Below, one piece after another: positions 43,317 through 50,306 of a stretch of DNA of 50,306 bases. Both the position numbers and the translations under genes were made by a program. The stretch covers positions 1 to 50,306 of the forward strand of contig DATATB010000102.1 of NCBI GenBank assembly GCA_036268995.1. Reading direction: 5' to 3'. Source of the stretch: DATATB01 sp036268995. GTDB taxonomy: Bacteria > Planctomycetota > Planctomycetia > Pirellulales > PNKZ01. Positions within the stretch are counted from its first letter, which is position 1. Each line of letters begins with the position of its first letter. The notes under the pieces are model-generated. The model did no database searches. It worked only from the letters and a program-made list of their open reading frames with translations, and was not told the origin of the DNA.

Positions 43317-46300
43317 TTAGCTCAAACGCTGTTGGCGCTTCTGAGCGTTTAGAACTTCCCGGGCCGTGGCCTTCGGGTTTTTGGTTTCGTGTACGTGGAT
43401 TCCGCCCACATCGTAATTGTGGTAGTGCGTGTCGCCGCCGTCCGCCCGGTACTCGGGCGCACGGCCCGCGTTCATCGCCTGGAGTTGGCTGAAAAAACGC
43501 TGGGCCGGTCCGGCTCGAACAACATACTCATTGGGACTGAGCCATGCCGGCACGGTATCGGTGCCCTTTGGGCCGCCGGGGAACCCGCCAGCCGCCAGGT
43601 ACGCTAGACCGCCGGTCGAATAGCCTTTGATTAAGCCGCCAGTGCTATGGGCTTCGGCGGCCGGCTGCGGGGCAGCAGCGGCGGCCGGCTTAGCGGCAGT
43701 GATGGCTTGTGCAAGCTGCACATCGGCCTCTTGCAATCGCTGCATTTGCAGGACGAGTTGGCCAGCCAATTGCGGTGACAGCGTTTGCAACCCGCTATTG
43801 ATCGTCGCGAGTTGCTTGGCATCGGGCACGCCCGGGGATTTTGCTATTGCGGCTAGTTGGCTTTGATATGCGTTTAGCTGCGCCTGCTGCTTGTCCGCCG
43901 TCGCATACGTCGTCACCGACATGGATTGCTTAGCCGCGTTCACGAAGCTTTCGAGCCACGTTGGTTTCTCGCTTAGAATGCCGAGAGCAAGCCGCTTGTG
44001 TTCGCCAACCTGATTGTTTTCGTTGGTCGTCTTTTGCTTCGCGTTAATCGCGTTGCTGCCGGTATCGTGTCGATTCGTTCGCTGTAGCCCACCTTCCTTC
44101 AGCAGTTCGCCTAGGTGCTTATTGCCGGTATCCAGCTTGCTGGTATCGGGAATCAACTTAATCGCGAACTTGCGGGTGGCCAAATCCCCTTGGATGACTT
44201 TGGCCAGCGAGTCCAAGTTATTCTTGGACGGGGCAAGCTTGACTCCAGCGATCTTTTCAAACTCTGATTTTGATGCCTTGGCCGCAGCAACGTGTTGCTC
44301 CAAGGCCTTCCCGCCGACCGGCTTGCCATCGTCGCCGAAAAGCTGGCTGTTTTTGGAAACGTCCGATTGCAAAGACTTCAGCTTTTTAACCCGCGCGAGT
44401 TCGGCCTGCCCATCCTTTTTCGCGGCAGCGGCCGAAGTCTTTTTGGTCGCCTGATATTGGGCTTCGGCCCGTATGCGGGTCGAGAGAATGCCCTGAATGA
44501 CGTTTTCCGCGTTGGACTGGGCAACAGTGCTTTTGCTGGCAGCGGCGGCCGACTCGGCAGCTTGGGCGTACGATTCGGCGCGTTGGAAAGCTGAGTTCGC
44601 GGCCTCTAAGTCGCCGCGCCGAAGTGCGGTTGCACCCTGCTTTGCCAAATCGATAGCGCGCTGGTCATCTTTGCTCGATTGCGCGAGCGGCGAAAGCGCC
44701 CGATTAGACGCATCGAACTTGCGATCGGAAAGCTGATCTTTCAAGCTGCCGACACGCTCACGTGAGTTCGCAATGTCATCATTCGCCCGCTCAAAAGCGG
44801 CCTTAGATGCAGCGGCGCTGGCTTCGTGTTGCGAAACGATTTTGTCCATCGCCGACTTGTCGTCAGCGATCAGCTTCTCGTTTTGCTCTTTGGCCACGTC
44901 CGTCTGCTGGTTCCACAATGCCCGCACTTTGGCAGCGGCCGAATTCTCATCCTGATACTGGGCATCGGCCGTGTGGTGGGCGATGCTCGCAGCGGCAGCC
45001 GCCTCATTCTCTTTACCCGCGATGAGGATCTTCGACGCTGCTTCAGCGTCCTTGCGGCCCGATGTAAGGTAATCTTCGATCCGTTTGCCGGCGGCCGCGC
45101 CAATTTCATAGGCACTAAAGGCTAGGGTAACAGCGGCCAGCGAGCGGCCTAGAATCTTAAAGCTGGCCGATGTCTCTTCGTTGGCCGACTTCAACAACGA
45201 TGCCTTGACAGAAGCGACAGCGCAAGCGCCCCCGTACAAAATGAGCGATGCAGTTCCAGCCGCCATGATAGGTAGCAGGGCGCTCCCAGCAGCAGAGATA
45301 GTATCGACCCCACCCGCGAGCTTTAGCGCCAGCCCGGCGGCGCTGACAAGCTGCTCGCCGACTTCGACTTTGATGGCATTGCCCAACTGATTCATTTGCG
45401 TGGCAACTTGCTCCGCGTTCGATTCAATTCGCAACTGATACTTCTGATTGAGCAAGGACGCTGAAGCCTCGGAGATTGCTTTCAAATGTTGCTGGTAAAT
45501 GTCAGCCCCGGTGCCGGTTTCGCGCAACACGCCCGACAGGGCGCGGATATTGTGGAATAGCTCACTGGTCGCGGTAGCGGACCCATCGGTGGTGCCGATG
45601 AGTGCTTTGAGCGCTCCCTGATACCCCTTGGCCGCAACTAACTCTTCGCCCGATTCAACGCCCAATGCGCGCAGTGCGTCCTTGGCAGCGTCGGAGGGCT
45701 TCAAGAGGGCAGTGAGCGACGAACGGATTTGCGTTGCCGCTTCGCTGGCCTTAACGCCGCCGATCGTGATGCTGGAAAATGCGGCCAGAACTTCGTCTTC
45801 TGACACGCCTAGCTCGTGGGCAACTGGCGCAACGCGGCCGAATGAGTTTGCTAATTCGGTGCCCACGACACGGCCTAGCTCGACCGTCTTGAACAGCTTG
45901 GCACTGATCGTTTCGGCGTGGTCCGCCGTGCGGGCGTAGGCATTCAAGCTGGTCGAGATCAAGTCCACCGAATCGGTGGCCGATGCGATACCCACCTTGC
46001 CGAACTTCAGCGCGGCCGTGAGCACCTGGCTGGAATCGCTGGCCGTGACGAAGCCGTTTGAAAGTGCCTGGTACTTAGCCTCGGCGATATCTAGGATGGG
46101 CGCATTGAACTCGTCGGACAGGGCGCGAACATCTTGGCGAATCTGGCTTAGTGGCTGGTCGAGAATCGTTTGAATCTCGGCAGCGGCCTGATTGAATTTG
46201 GTGAAGCTTTGATAGCTGTCTTCGACGGCCGATCTAATGCCGCTCAATGCGCGGACAATCGCCTGAGTGGTCACCACGCGGGTTACCGTTTCGAGCGATA

Positions 46301-46700
46301 CGGCAAACCCGTTGCCTGATCGTGTGGCCGCATTCAGCGCATTGCTAGACTGTTGGCCCATCGTGCTGGCGGCGGCTTGGGCCGATCGGAAACCGCTCGT
46401 CACGGCCGCAAGCTGCTGGTTGAGCGCGGCCGTGTTGCTCGTGGGCAGCGGAATGGCGGTCGCTGCCGGAGCGCGTATGCTCGACAGCTTTTCCATTGCC
46501 GCCGCCGCCGTGGTGCTCTTGCTCGCCATTTGGCTCAACACGGCAACGGTCTTAGCCGCCTCAGTATTGAACGTGCCGAACTTGCTCGACGTGGATACAA
46601 GGGCACTATTGAAATTCTGAAAGGCGCTATCAAGTTGCGTCAGCGCCGCAATTGCGGCGCTGGCGTCGATGGCCATTGTTTGCGTTAGATCATCCGACAT
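43317..46700 (-). CDS. Phage tail tape measure protein (TP901 type)
   Basis: 1127 aa. The core TP901 region (about 150-420) has SFTKFNQAAAEIQTIL, RALSDEFNAPILDIAEAKY, ALKFGKVGIASATDSVDLI and VAHELGVSEDEVLAAFSS. Long Ala/Lys/Glu-rich coiled coils follow, with a hydrophobic patch near 450-500. It sets tail length, so a long contractile or flexible tail is expected. ATG preceded by AAGG. Confidence 0.92.
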   Translation of the reverse strand: MSDDLTQTMAIDASAAIAALTQLDSAFQNFNSALVSTSSKFGTFNTEAAKTVAVLSQMASKSTTAAAAMEKLSSIRAPAATAIPLPTSNTAALNQQLAAVTSGFRSAQAAASTMGQQSSNALNAATRSGNGFAVSLETVTRVVTTQAIVRALSGIRSAVEDSYQSFTKFNQAAAEIQTILDQPLSQIRQDVRALSDEFNAPILDIAEAKYQALSNGFVTASDSSQVLTAALKFGKVGIASATDSVDLISTSLNAYARTADHAETISAKLFKTVELGRVVGTELANSFGRVAPVAHELGVSEDEVLAAFSSITIGGVKASEAATQIRSSLTALLKPSDAAKDALRALGVESGEELVAAKGYQGALKALIGTTDGSATATSELFHNIRALSGVLRETGTGADIYQQHLKAISEASASLLNQKYQLRIESNAEQVATQMNQLGNAIKVEVGEQLVSAAGLALKLAGGVDTISAAGSALLPIMAAGTASLILYGGACAVASVKASLLKSANEETSASFKILGRSLAAVTLAFSAYEIGAAAGKRIEDYLTSGRKDAEAASKILIAGKENEAAAAASIAHHTADAQYQDENSAAAKVRALWNQQTDVAKEQNEKLIADDKSAMDKIVSQHEASAAASKAAFERANDDIANSRERVGSLKDQLSDRKFDASNRALSPLAQSSKDDQRAIDLAKQGATALRRGDLEAANSAFQRAESYAQAAESAAAASKSTVAQSNAENVIQGILSTRIRAEAQYQATKKTSAAAAKKDGQAELARVKKLKSLQSDVSKNSQLFGDDGKPVGGKALEQHVAAAKASKSEFEKIAGVKLAPSKNNLDSLAKVIQGDLATRKFAIKLIPDTSKLDTGNKHLGELLKEGGLQRTNRHDTGSNAINAKQKTTNENNQVGEHKRLALGILSEKPTWLESFVNAAKQSMSVTTYATADKQQAQLNAYQSQLAAIAKSPGVPDAKQLATINSGLQTLSPQLAGQLVLQMQRLQEADVQLAQAITAAKPAAAAAPQPAAEAHSTGGLIKGYSTGGLAYLAAGGFPGGPKGTDTVPAWLSPNEYVVRAGPAQRFFSQLQAMNAGRAPEYRADGGDTHYHNYDVGGIHVHETKNPKATAREVLNAQKRQQRLS

Positions 46701-46809
46701 GGGTTACGCCTTGGCGCGAGCGCGCAGAATCAGAACGAATGGGGCGGGGAGATGGGCCAACTGAGAATCAGCGGCCTGAAGAGATGGCAGCGCTAGGACT
46801 GCCGGGCGG

Positions 46810-46974
46810 CTAAGCTTTTTTCAGCTTGACGGCCGCTGCGTACGCGCGCTCGTTCGCGTCAAGGGTGTCGAGACAGGTTTGCAAAACCATTTGCAGCATT
46901 TCCTGAGCGAGCGAAAGGCGGCTGACCATATCGATTAGGTCGTCCGATAGTTGATTCATTTCGTCGGGGCTCAT
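46810..46974 (-). CDS. Small phage protein, possible tail assembly chaperone component
   Basis: 54 aa, ATG overlapping the upstream stop (ATGA). Acidic helix (MSPDEMNQLSDDLIDMVSRL) then a second helix ending VKLKKA. The run GAAAAAAG just before the stop and an open +1 frame up to 46704 suggest a possible frameshifted extension, as seen in G/GT chaperones upstream of tape measure genes. Confidence 0.6.
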   Translation of the reverse strand: MSPDEMNQLSDDLIDMVSRLSLAQEMLQMVLQTCLDTLDANERAYAAAVKLKKA

Positions 46975-47690
46975 TGCGCACCCCCGATGTCATCCGACTT
47001 GGCTTGTGCATCGCCCAGCATGGCCCCGGGTTGCGAAATACCTGCACTCCGATTCGGCGCGGGTGGGGTGAACCCGGCGGCCGTAGCAAGCTGCCGGTAA
47101 ACCTCCGGCGTGATCGGGTTTGAGGAACTCGTCAAATCCCACAATCTGCGAGCGTCCCGAACGGCCTGGGGTGTTGAGCCAACATTGCCGGTCACAGCGT
47201 CCAGGTTTGCCGCCGCGTGGGCAATCATCTGTTGCACTTCCGGGCTTGCGAGATAAGCGGCCTGCGCTTCGCGATCTTGCTTGCGCAGTTCCGCCCGGGC
47301 AAGCGCCTTATTCATCGCTTTCAGCCGGCGGTCGTGCTCGGCACGCTCTGCCGGGGTATGCCCGCGCGAATTGGCGACCGAATCGCGAGCGGCCGCAATC
47401 TTCGACACGTCATCGGCCGGCGGCTTTTTTAGGCTGACGGGCTTGGCGGGTTCGGCTGGCGGGGCATCATGCGTGCCAGACCGAATCTCGGATTTGGAAA
47501 GCGGCGCGCCCTTCTGGGCTTCAAGCGTTGCGAGGTGAATATCGCCTGCATCTTGCGCCGCATTGATAGCCATCTTGCGCGACCGCTCGGATCCGACCGT
47601 AAAGGGATGAATGCTGCCATCGACGGCAACGATATGGTTGTACTTCGCGTGGATTGGTGCTTTCGACTTTGGTTTAAATGCTCGGTTCAT
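46971..47690 (-). CDS. Phage protein upstream of tape measure, possible tail chaperone
   Basis: 239 aa from ATG 47690 (GAGGAAA upstream). Basic N-terminus (NRAFKPKSKAPIHAKYNHI), helical Ala/Arg/Lys-rich middle (AERAEHDRRLKAMNKALARAELRKQDREAQ), Pro-rich linkers. No known domain. Position fits a tail assembly gene. A canonical A-AAA-AAG heptamer lies mid-gene in the right phase but would lead to an early stop. Confidence 0.65.
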   Translation of the reverse strand: MNRAFKPKSKAPIHAKYNHIVAVDGSIHPFTVGSERSRKMAINAAQDAGDIHLATLEAQKGAPLSKSEIRSGTHDAPPAEPAKPVSLKKPPADDVSKIAAARDSVANSRGHTPAERAEHDRRLKAMNKALARAELRKQDREAQAAYLASPEVQQMIAHAAANLDAVTGNVGSTPQAVRDARRLWDLTSSSNPITPEVYRQLATAAGFTPPAPNRSAGISQPGAMLGDAQAKSDDIGGAQ

Positions 47691-47720
47691 TGTCTGTTTC
47701 CTCACTCAGTTGGTTGTGTA

Positions 47721-47981
47721 TTATTGGCCGTTGACGTACGAATTCAGCTTGCGGCGGAGCCAATACACAGATGCACTTTCCATGTTGGCGCCGCTGCTCT
47801 GCACCAGCGCGAGCACGTCATCGACGGGATCGGTAGTCGGGGCGGGCTCATTGCCGCTGGCCACCCAAAATGCTTCGAGTGCCATAAGCCATGAGTACAT
47901 CATGTTTGCGGCTAGGTCCGAACTGGTGCGAAGGCTGTCTTCGCCGATGCGAGCGATTAGCCGGGCGGGGGAACCAATCAT
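47721..47981 (-). CDS. Small phage protein, unknown
   Basis: 86 aa from ATG 47981, which overlaps the upstream stop by four bases (ATGA). Helical, hydrophobic centre (AANMMYSWLMALEAFWVA). No known family. Part of the coupled morphogenesis chain. Confidence 0.6.
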   Translation of the reverse strand: MIGSPARLIARIGEDSLRTSSDLAANMMYSWLMALEAFWVASGNEPAPTTDPVDDVLALVQSSGANMESASVYWLRRKLNSYVNGQ

Positions 47982-48157
47982 CGTTTTCTCTTTTTCTTTG
48001 GTTGAGTTGCGGTGCCCATGATCGGGCGAGTTGAATTTGGTAGGCCAAACGTCGGCAACGAAAAACCTGGGGCTTTGCTCGGCAAGCCAGTTGCCAAGCC
48101 CGGGTCGCCGAACGGCGCGGGCGGGGCGGCCGGCGGCTGTTTTCGGATATGCCTCAT
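47978..48157 (-). CDS. Small Pro-rich basic-tailed phage protein
   Basis: 59 aa, easily overlooked. It starts and stops with ATGA overlaps on both sides (48154-48157 and 47978-47981). Pro/Gly-rich body (PPAAPPAPFGDPG) and basic end TQPKKKRKR, similar to the end (QPQRKRK) of the 48794-48937 product. Function unknown. Confidence 0.55.
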   Translation of the reverse strand: MRHIRKQPPAAPPAPFGDPGLATGLPSKAPGFSLPTFGLPNSTRPIMGTATQPKKKRKR

Positions 48158-48573
48158 GCGGCCGGCTCGAATAGATTGGGGCTCGTCTTTTTGGCATGGA
48201 CGATCGATGCGGCAATCGCCGCTGCCGGGCTGCTGCCACCGTCATGCACGCGAACGTGGACATCGAAGCGGATGAGTTCGCGGACTTGCTCGGGCGAAAT
48301 CGCCCCCGCCATCTTGGCCGCCTCAAGCAGCCGCTCTTCCGTGTGGTCCCGGCTCGTCGCAACTAGCGTCGGAGCCCGACGCGGATGGAACTGCGTGGGA
48401 TTGTCGTCGCGGTAATCGCTGATGGCCGCCGCGATGGCCATTGGTAGCGACGTGCCGGCGGACGTATGCGCGAACGTGTCGGCGCGAATCATGTCACGGA
48501 GGTGGGTGGGGTTTTTTGCTTGTGCCTGCTCGCATGCACATAGGATCGTTTCTTCGGTGTTGTCTCGCGTCAT
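48154..48573 (-). CDS. Phage protein with tandem-duplicated 60-residue helical module
   Basis: 139 aa from ATG 48573. Residues 3-62 and 75-135 are two copies of one unit with shared pattern RDxTEExxL...IR.D...GxS...AIAA.I......P..F. Related PxLF-ending modules occur in the products of 48579-48797 and 49833-50009. Probably a small structural or regulatory module; family unknown to me. Confidence 0.65.
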   Translation of the reverse strand: MTRDNTEETILCACEQAQAKNPTHLRDMIRADTFAHTSAGTSLPMAIAAAISDYRDDNPTQFHPRRAPTLVATSRDHTEERLLEAAKMAGAISPEQVRELIRFDVHVRVHDGGSSPAAAIAASIVHAKKTSPNLFEPAA

Positions 48574-48578
48574 CGGGT

Positions 48579-48797
48579 TCACCAGTTGAAAAGGTCGGGT
48601 TCGGTTTGCGTGATCTTGCTGACGGACTGGCGAACCGCTTCGCCAAACGAATCGCCGCCGTTGAACGGATAAAACGCGCCGCCGAAGAATCGGGCGTAGA
48701 TATCGGCGCTGAGCCAATCCATTACCGCCGGTAGATCTTTGGCGTGCTGGATTGCTGCCTGCGTCTCGTATGCGAAGGGGAGTTGGTGGTCTTTCAC
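48579..48797 (-). CDS. Small phage protein ending in TEPDLFNW
   Basis: 72 aa; GTG start overlapping the upstream stop (GTGA). Aromatic-rich centre (ARFFGGAFYPFNGGDSF). The C-terminus matches the PxLF module seen elsewhere in this operon. Confidence 0.6.
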   Translation of the reverse strand: MKDHQLPFAYETQAAIQHAKDLPAVMDWLSADIYARFFGGAFYPFNGGDSFGEAVRQSVSKITQTEPDLFNW

Positions 48798-48937
48798 TTG
48801 CGTTTCCTTTGTGGTTGAACTTTGGATAAATCGAGTGGACGTTTCACGGGCGGCGCGGGCTTGCGCGACTTGCCACGATAGGCCGGGCCGCCGGGGGTGC
48901 CGGGTATCGTGCCGGTGCGAATCATTTGGTCGGACAT
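48794..48937 (-). CDS. Small basic phage protein
   Basis: 47 aa; ATG overlapping the upstream stop (TAATG), AGGT seven bases upstream. Gly/Pro-rich, basic end VQPQRKRK. Likely unstructured and nucleic-acid or charge binding. Confidence 0.5.
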   Translation of the reverse strand: MSDQMIRTGTIPGTPGGPAYRGKSRKPAPPVKRPLDLSKVQPQRKRK

Positions 48938-49215
48938 TAGACTGACCTGTCTTGGTAAGCGTGGAAAGAGTTGCCTTGACCCTTTGTGTTTTTGGGCTTC
49001 ACGGAGCCGGAGGGCATCGCGCCGACGAACTTGCTTTGCAAAACCGGCCCCATCGACGTTGCGGTTTGCGGCAACTGCAAATTGTTCGCGCTGCCGGCTG
49101 GCGGATTGATCGAATCGCGCACGTAATTTACGAGGTTGCCGCCATCGCCGATCGGTGCCGGATTGTTCGGGTCGGGTCGTTGCTTTTGGCGTCTCACTGC
49201 TAGACCCCCATCCAT
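48937..49215 (-). CDS. Phage protein, unknown
   Basis: 92 aa; start 49215 lies 16 bases inside the upstream gene. Asn/Gln/Pro/Ser-rich, low hydrophobicity (SINPPAGSANNLQLPQTATSM). Could be a virion-associated linker or scaffold fragment. Confidence 0.55.
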   Translation of the reverse strand: MDGGLAVRRQKQRPDPNNPAPIGDGGNLVNYVRDSINPPAGSANNLQLPQTATSMGPVLQSKFVGAMPSGSVKPKNTKGQGNSFHAYQDRSV

Positions 49216-49520
49216 GAAAGGATTTGGCCGCCGGTGGTGGATATCGCATAGATCAGCGATGGGTCACTGCAAGGTAAAACCAAAGCTGACCCCGGCGGCA
49301 GGCACATACCGCCCGTGGCCGACGTGTCGGCGGTCACGCGAGGACCGCCGATCCAAATGCAGGCCGTGTTGCCGCCGCCGGGATCGGCTGGCCCCGGGGT
49401 GCGAACTAGCAGCCCCTTTGCCACAGGGAAAGAGAGACAGACTGGTTTCGCGGTGACGGAAAAAGTCGTGCAGCCGTGGCAGAGACTCTTTGAGTCTGCC
49501 ACCTCACCATATATTTCCAT
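49200..49520 (-). CDS. Phage protein, probable small structural protein
   Basis: 106 aa from ATG 49520 with AAAGGAAAAG upstream. Four cysteines, Gly/Pro/Ser-rich, beta-like (SLIYAISTTGGQILSW). Next to a similar small gene (49534-49833). A decoration or stopper role is possible, not shown. Confidence 0.55.
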   Translation of the reverse strand: MEIYGEVADSKSLCHGCTTFSVTAKPVCLSFPVAKGLLVRTPGPADPGGGNTACIWIGGPRVTADTSATGGMCLPPGSALVLPCSDPSLIYAISTTGGQILSWMGV

Positions 49521-49533
49521 TTGTCTTTTCCTT

Positions 49534-49833
49534 TCAGCAGCACAACCATGAGAAGTTTTGACTAGCAGCACTGCCGATTAACCAAATCTTGCTCAGATCG
49601 TCGATGTAGATGGGAGGGGAAGTGTCGCCGGCCTTGAGGATGAACCCCGAAGACGCGCGTGCGGCGCTGTTACCTATCGAGATGGTCCCAGAATTGGCGT
49701 CGTCGGCATGTACGACAACGTGTTTGTGGACGGCAAAGGTGCTATCGAAGAGTTGAGCGGCGGTCTCGCCGACCGTGCCATTGCCGGCTTGAAACTCTGG
49801 CATTGCTTCGTCGCTGATTTTGATCGTTGACAT
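49534..49833 (-). CDS. Phage small beta-rich structural protein
   Basis: 99 aa; ATG overlapping the upstream stop (TAATG). Repeated beta-like units (VVVHADDANSGTISIGN, GFILKAGDTSPPIYIDDL, IWLIGSAASQNFSWL) resemble small proteins found near head-tail genes in many phages. Confidence 0.6.
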   Translation of the reverse strand: MSTIKISDEAMPEFQAGNGTVGETAAQLFDSTFAVHKHVVVHADDANSGTISIGNSAARASSGFILKAGDTSPPIYIDDLSKIWLIGSAASQNFSWLCC

Positions 49834-50009
49834 TATCGTTTTCTCTCGAATAGATCGGGGCGATTTGTCCTCAGTTCATCTAGCCAAAACGCAATGGCGT
49901 CCGGCCGCTCGCGTTCGTCGTGGACCACGCATGACTCGATTGCCGATGCGACTTGCATCGCGTTGATCGCGCCGAACTCAGCGGCGCGATGTAACAGGTC
50001 TCGTCTCAT
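49833..50009 (-). CDS. Small phage protein ending in PDLFERKR
   Basis: 58 aa; ATG overlapping the upstream stop (ATGA). Helical (DLLHRAAEFGAINAMQVASAI), then LDELRTNRPDLF, one of the PxLF modules of this operon. Confidence 0.6.
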   Translation of the reverse strand: MRRDLLHRAAEFGAINAMQVASAIESCVVHDERERPDAIAFWLDELRTNRPDLFERKR

Positions 50010-50306
50010 GCTGACACCTTCTCCGCGCTTCGCGTGGCAATGAACCTGTAGACGGGGCTCTGCTCGCCCGTTAATGGCGCAAGTTGGCCAAGCACATACC
50101 TGCGAGGGTCGTGATAGATCGGCATTTGCTCGGCACGCCAGCGCTGATGCCCCATGACCAGCAGCGCGTCGGCCCAAAGCTCGGTCTCGGTCGGCGCCTG
50201 ATTGCCCCGGGAATCCTTAATGATCGCGCGCAGGACTTGATAGGGGCTGACGAGCATGTTGGATCCCGGTGTAAGAATGCGGCGGAACGTGAACACCACT
50301 ACACGG
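50006..50306 (-). CDS. Phage protein, possibly cut by window edge
   Basis: The frame is open to the right edge. ATG 50257 (83 aa) with GGGA upstream may be the true start; GTG 50299 also exists. Contains MLVSPYQVLRAIIKDSRG and WADALLVMGHQRWRAEQMPIY. No family recognised. Confidence 0.5.
   Translation of the reverse strand, partial: RVVVFTFRRILTPGSNMLVSPYQVLRAIIKDSRGNQAPTETELWADALLVMGHQRWRAEQMPIYHDPRRYVLGQLAPLTGEQSPVYRFIATRSAEKVSA

Larger units (their letters stand above)
39137..50306. mobile_element. Prophage integrated at tRNA-Arg (right end beyond window)
   Basis: A tyrosine integrase directly next to the tRNA 3' end, an excisionase-like HTH protein, small early genes, and a leftward tail/morphogenesis operon with a tape measure protein. 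The left attachment site must lie within the tRNA 3' part. The right attachment site, capsid and terminase genes are not in the window. Confidence 0.85.

Noticed and set aside
47424..47432. Canonical A-AAA-AAG slippery heptamer inside the 46971-47690 gene
   Set aside because: It is in the correct phase, but the -1 frame stops after about five codons and no stimulatory structure is obvious; a dnaX-like short product is possible but unsupported.

Overview
The window is GC-rich chromosomal DNA, most likely from a planctomycete of the Pirellulales type. The evidence is indirect: a SUMF1-fused STAND ATPase, a secreted WD40 propeller protein, secreted leucine-rich repeats, several small proteins of planctomycete character, many lipoproteins of unknown function, and word-like repeats between genes. 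No rRNA or other marker gene is present to fix the taxon.

Region 1 (1-23.2 kb) is ordinary core and semi-core chromosome. In order: the C-terminal part of a hybrid histidine kinase, a class I SAM methyltransferase, a tiny membrane protein, a membrane protein translationally coupled to a three-in-one AmmeMemoRadiSam protein (radical SAM + AMMECR1 + Memo), a cyclophilin lipoprotein, two secreted unknowns, two small proteins, an iron-type alcohol dehydrogenase overlapping a PfkB sugar kinase, an LRR secreted protein, a glycosyltransferase-39-like membrane protein, a MotA-MotB-FliL stator operon, topoisomerase IB, and a protein with a weak resemblance to deoxyhypusine synthase.

Region 2 (23.2-32.2 kb) starts with two genes that closely resemble the FcoT/ScoD thioesterase and the ScoE/Rv0097 iron/2-oxoglutarate oxygenase of isonitrile biosynthesis, here without the usual NRPS, ligase and carrier protein. 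An ICMT-like methyltransferase, a WD40 protein and a large DUF4145-like/STAND/SUMF1 protein follow.

Region 3 (32.2-36.6 kb) looks like a small genomic island. It lies between an intact tRNA(CAT) and a 39-nt remnant of the 5' half of the same tRNA. It carries a DUF6602-like protein, a small conserved protein, and a compact operon of three overlapping genes I cannot assign, preceded by a consensus -10 box. This operon is the best candidate for an undescribed system.

Region 4 (36.8-39.0 kb) is a RecQ helicase. Region 5 (39.1 kb to the right edge) is a prophage integrated at the 3' end of tRNA-Arg(TCT). It has a tyrosine integrase whose reading frame runs antisense through the tRNA, an excisionase-like HTH protein, small early genes, and a long leftward morphogenesis operon with a TP901-type tape measure protein and a chain of coupled small genes. 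Capsid and terminase genes must lie beyond the edge.

A feature that cuts across the chromosomal part is the class of short repeats at gene 3' ends. There are tandem heptamers (AATGATG, GTGAAAA, CCACTGA/CAACGGA, TGACACC), a 101-bp element with 22-bp terminal inverted repeats, and a double-hairpin element. Several supply or touch the stop codon of the neighbouring gene.
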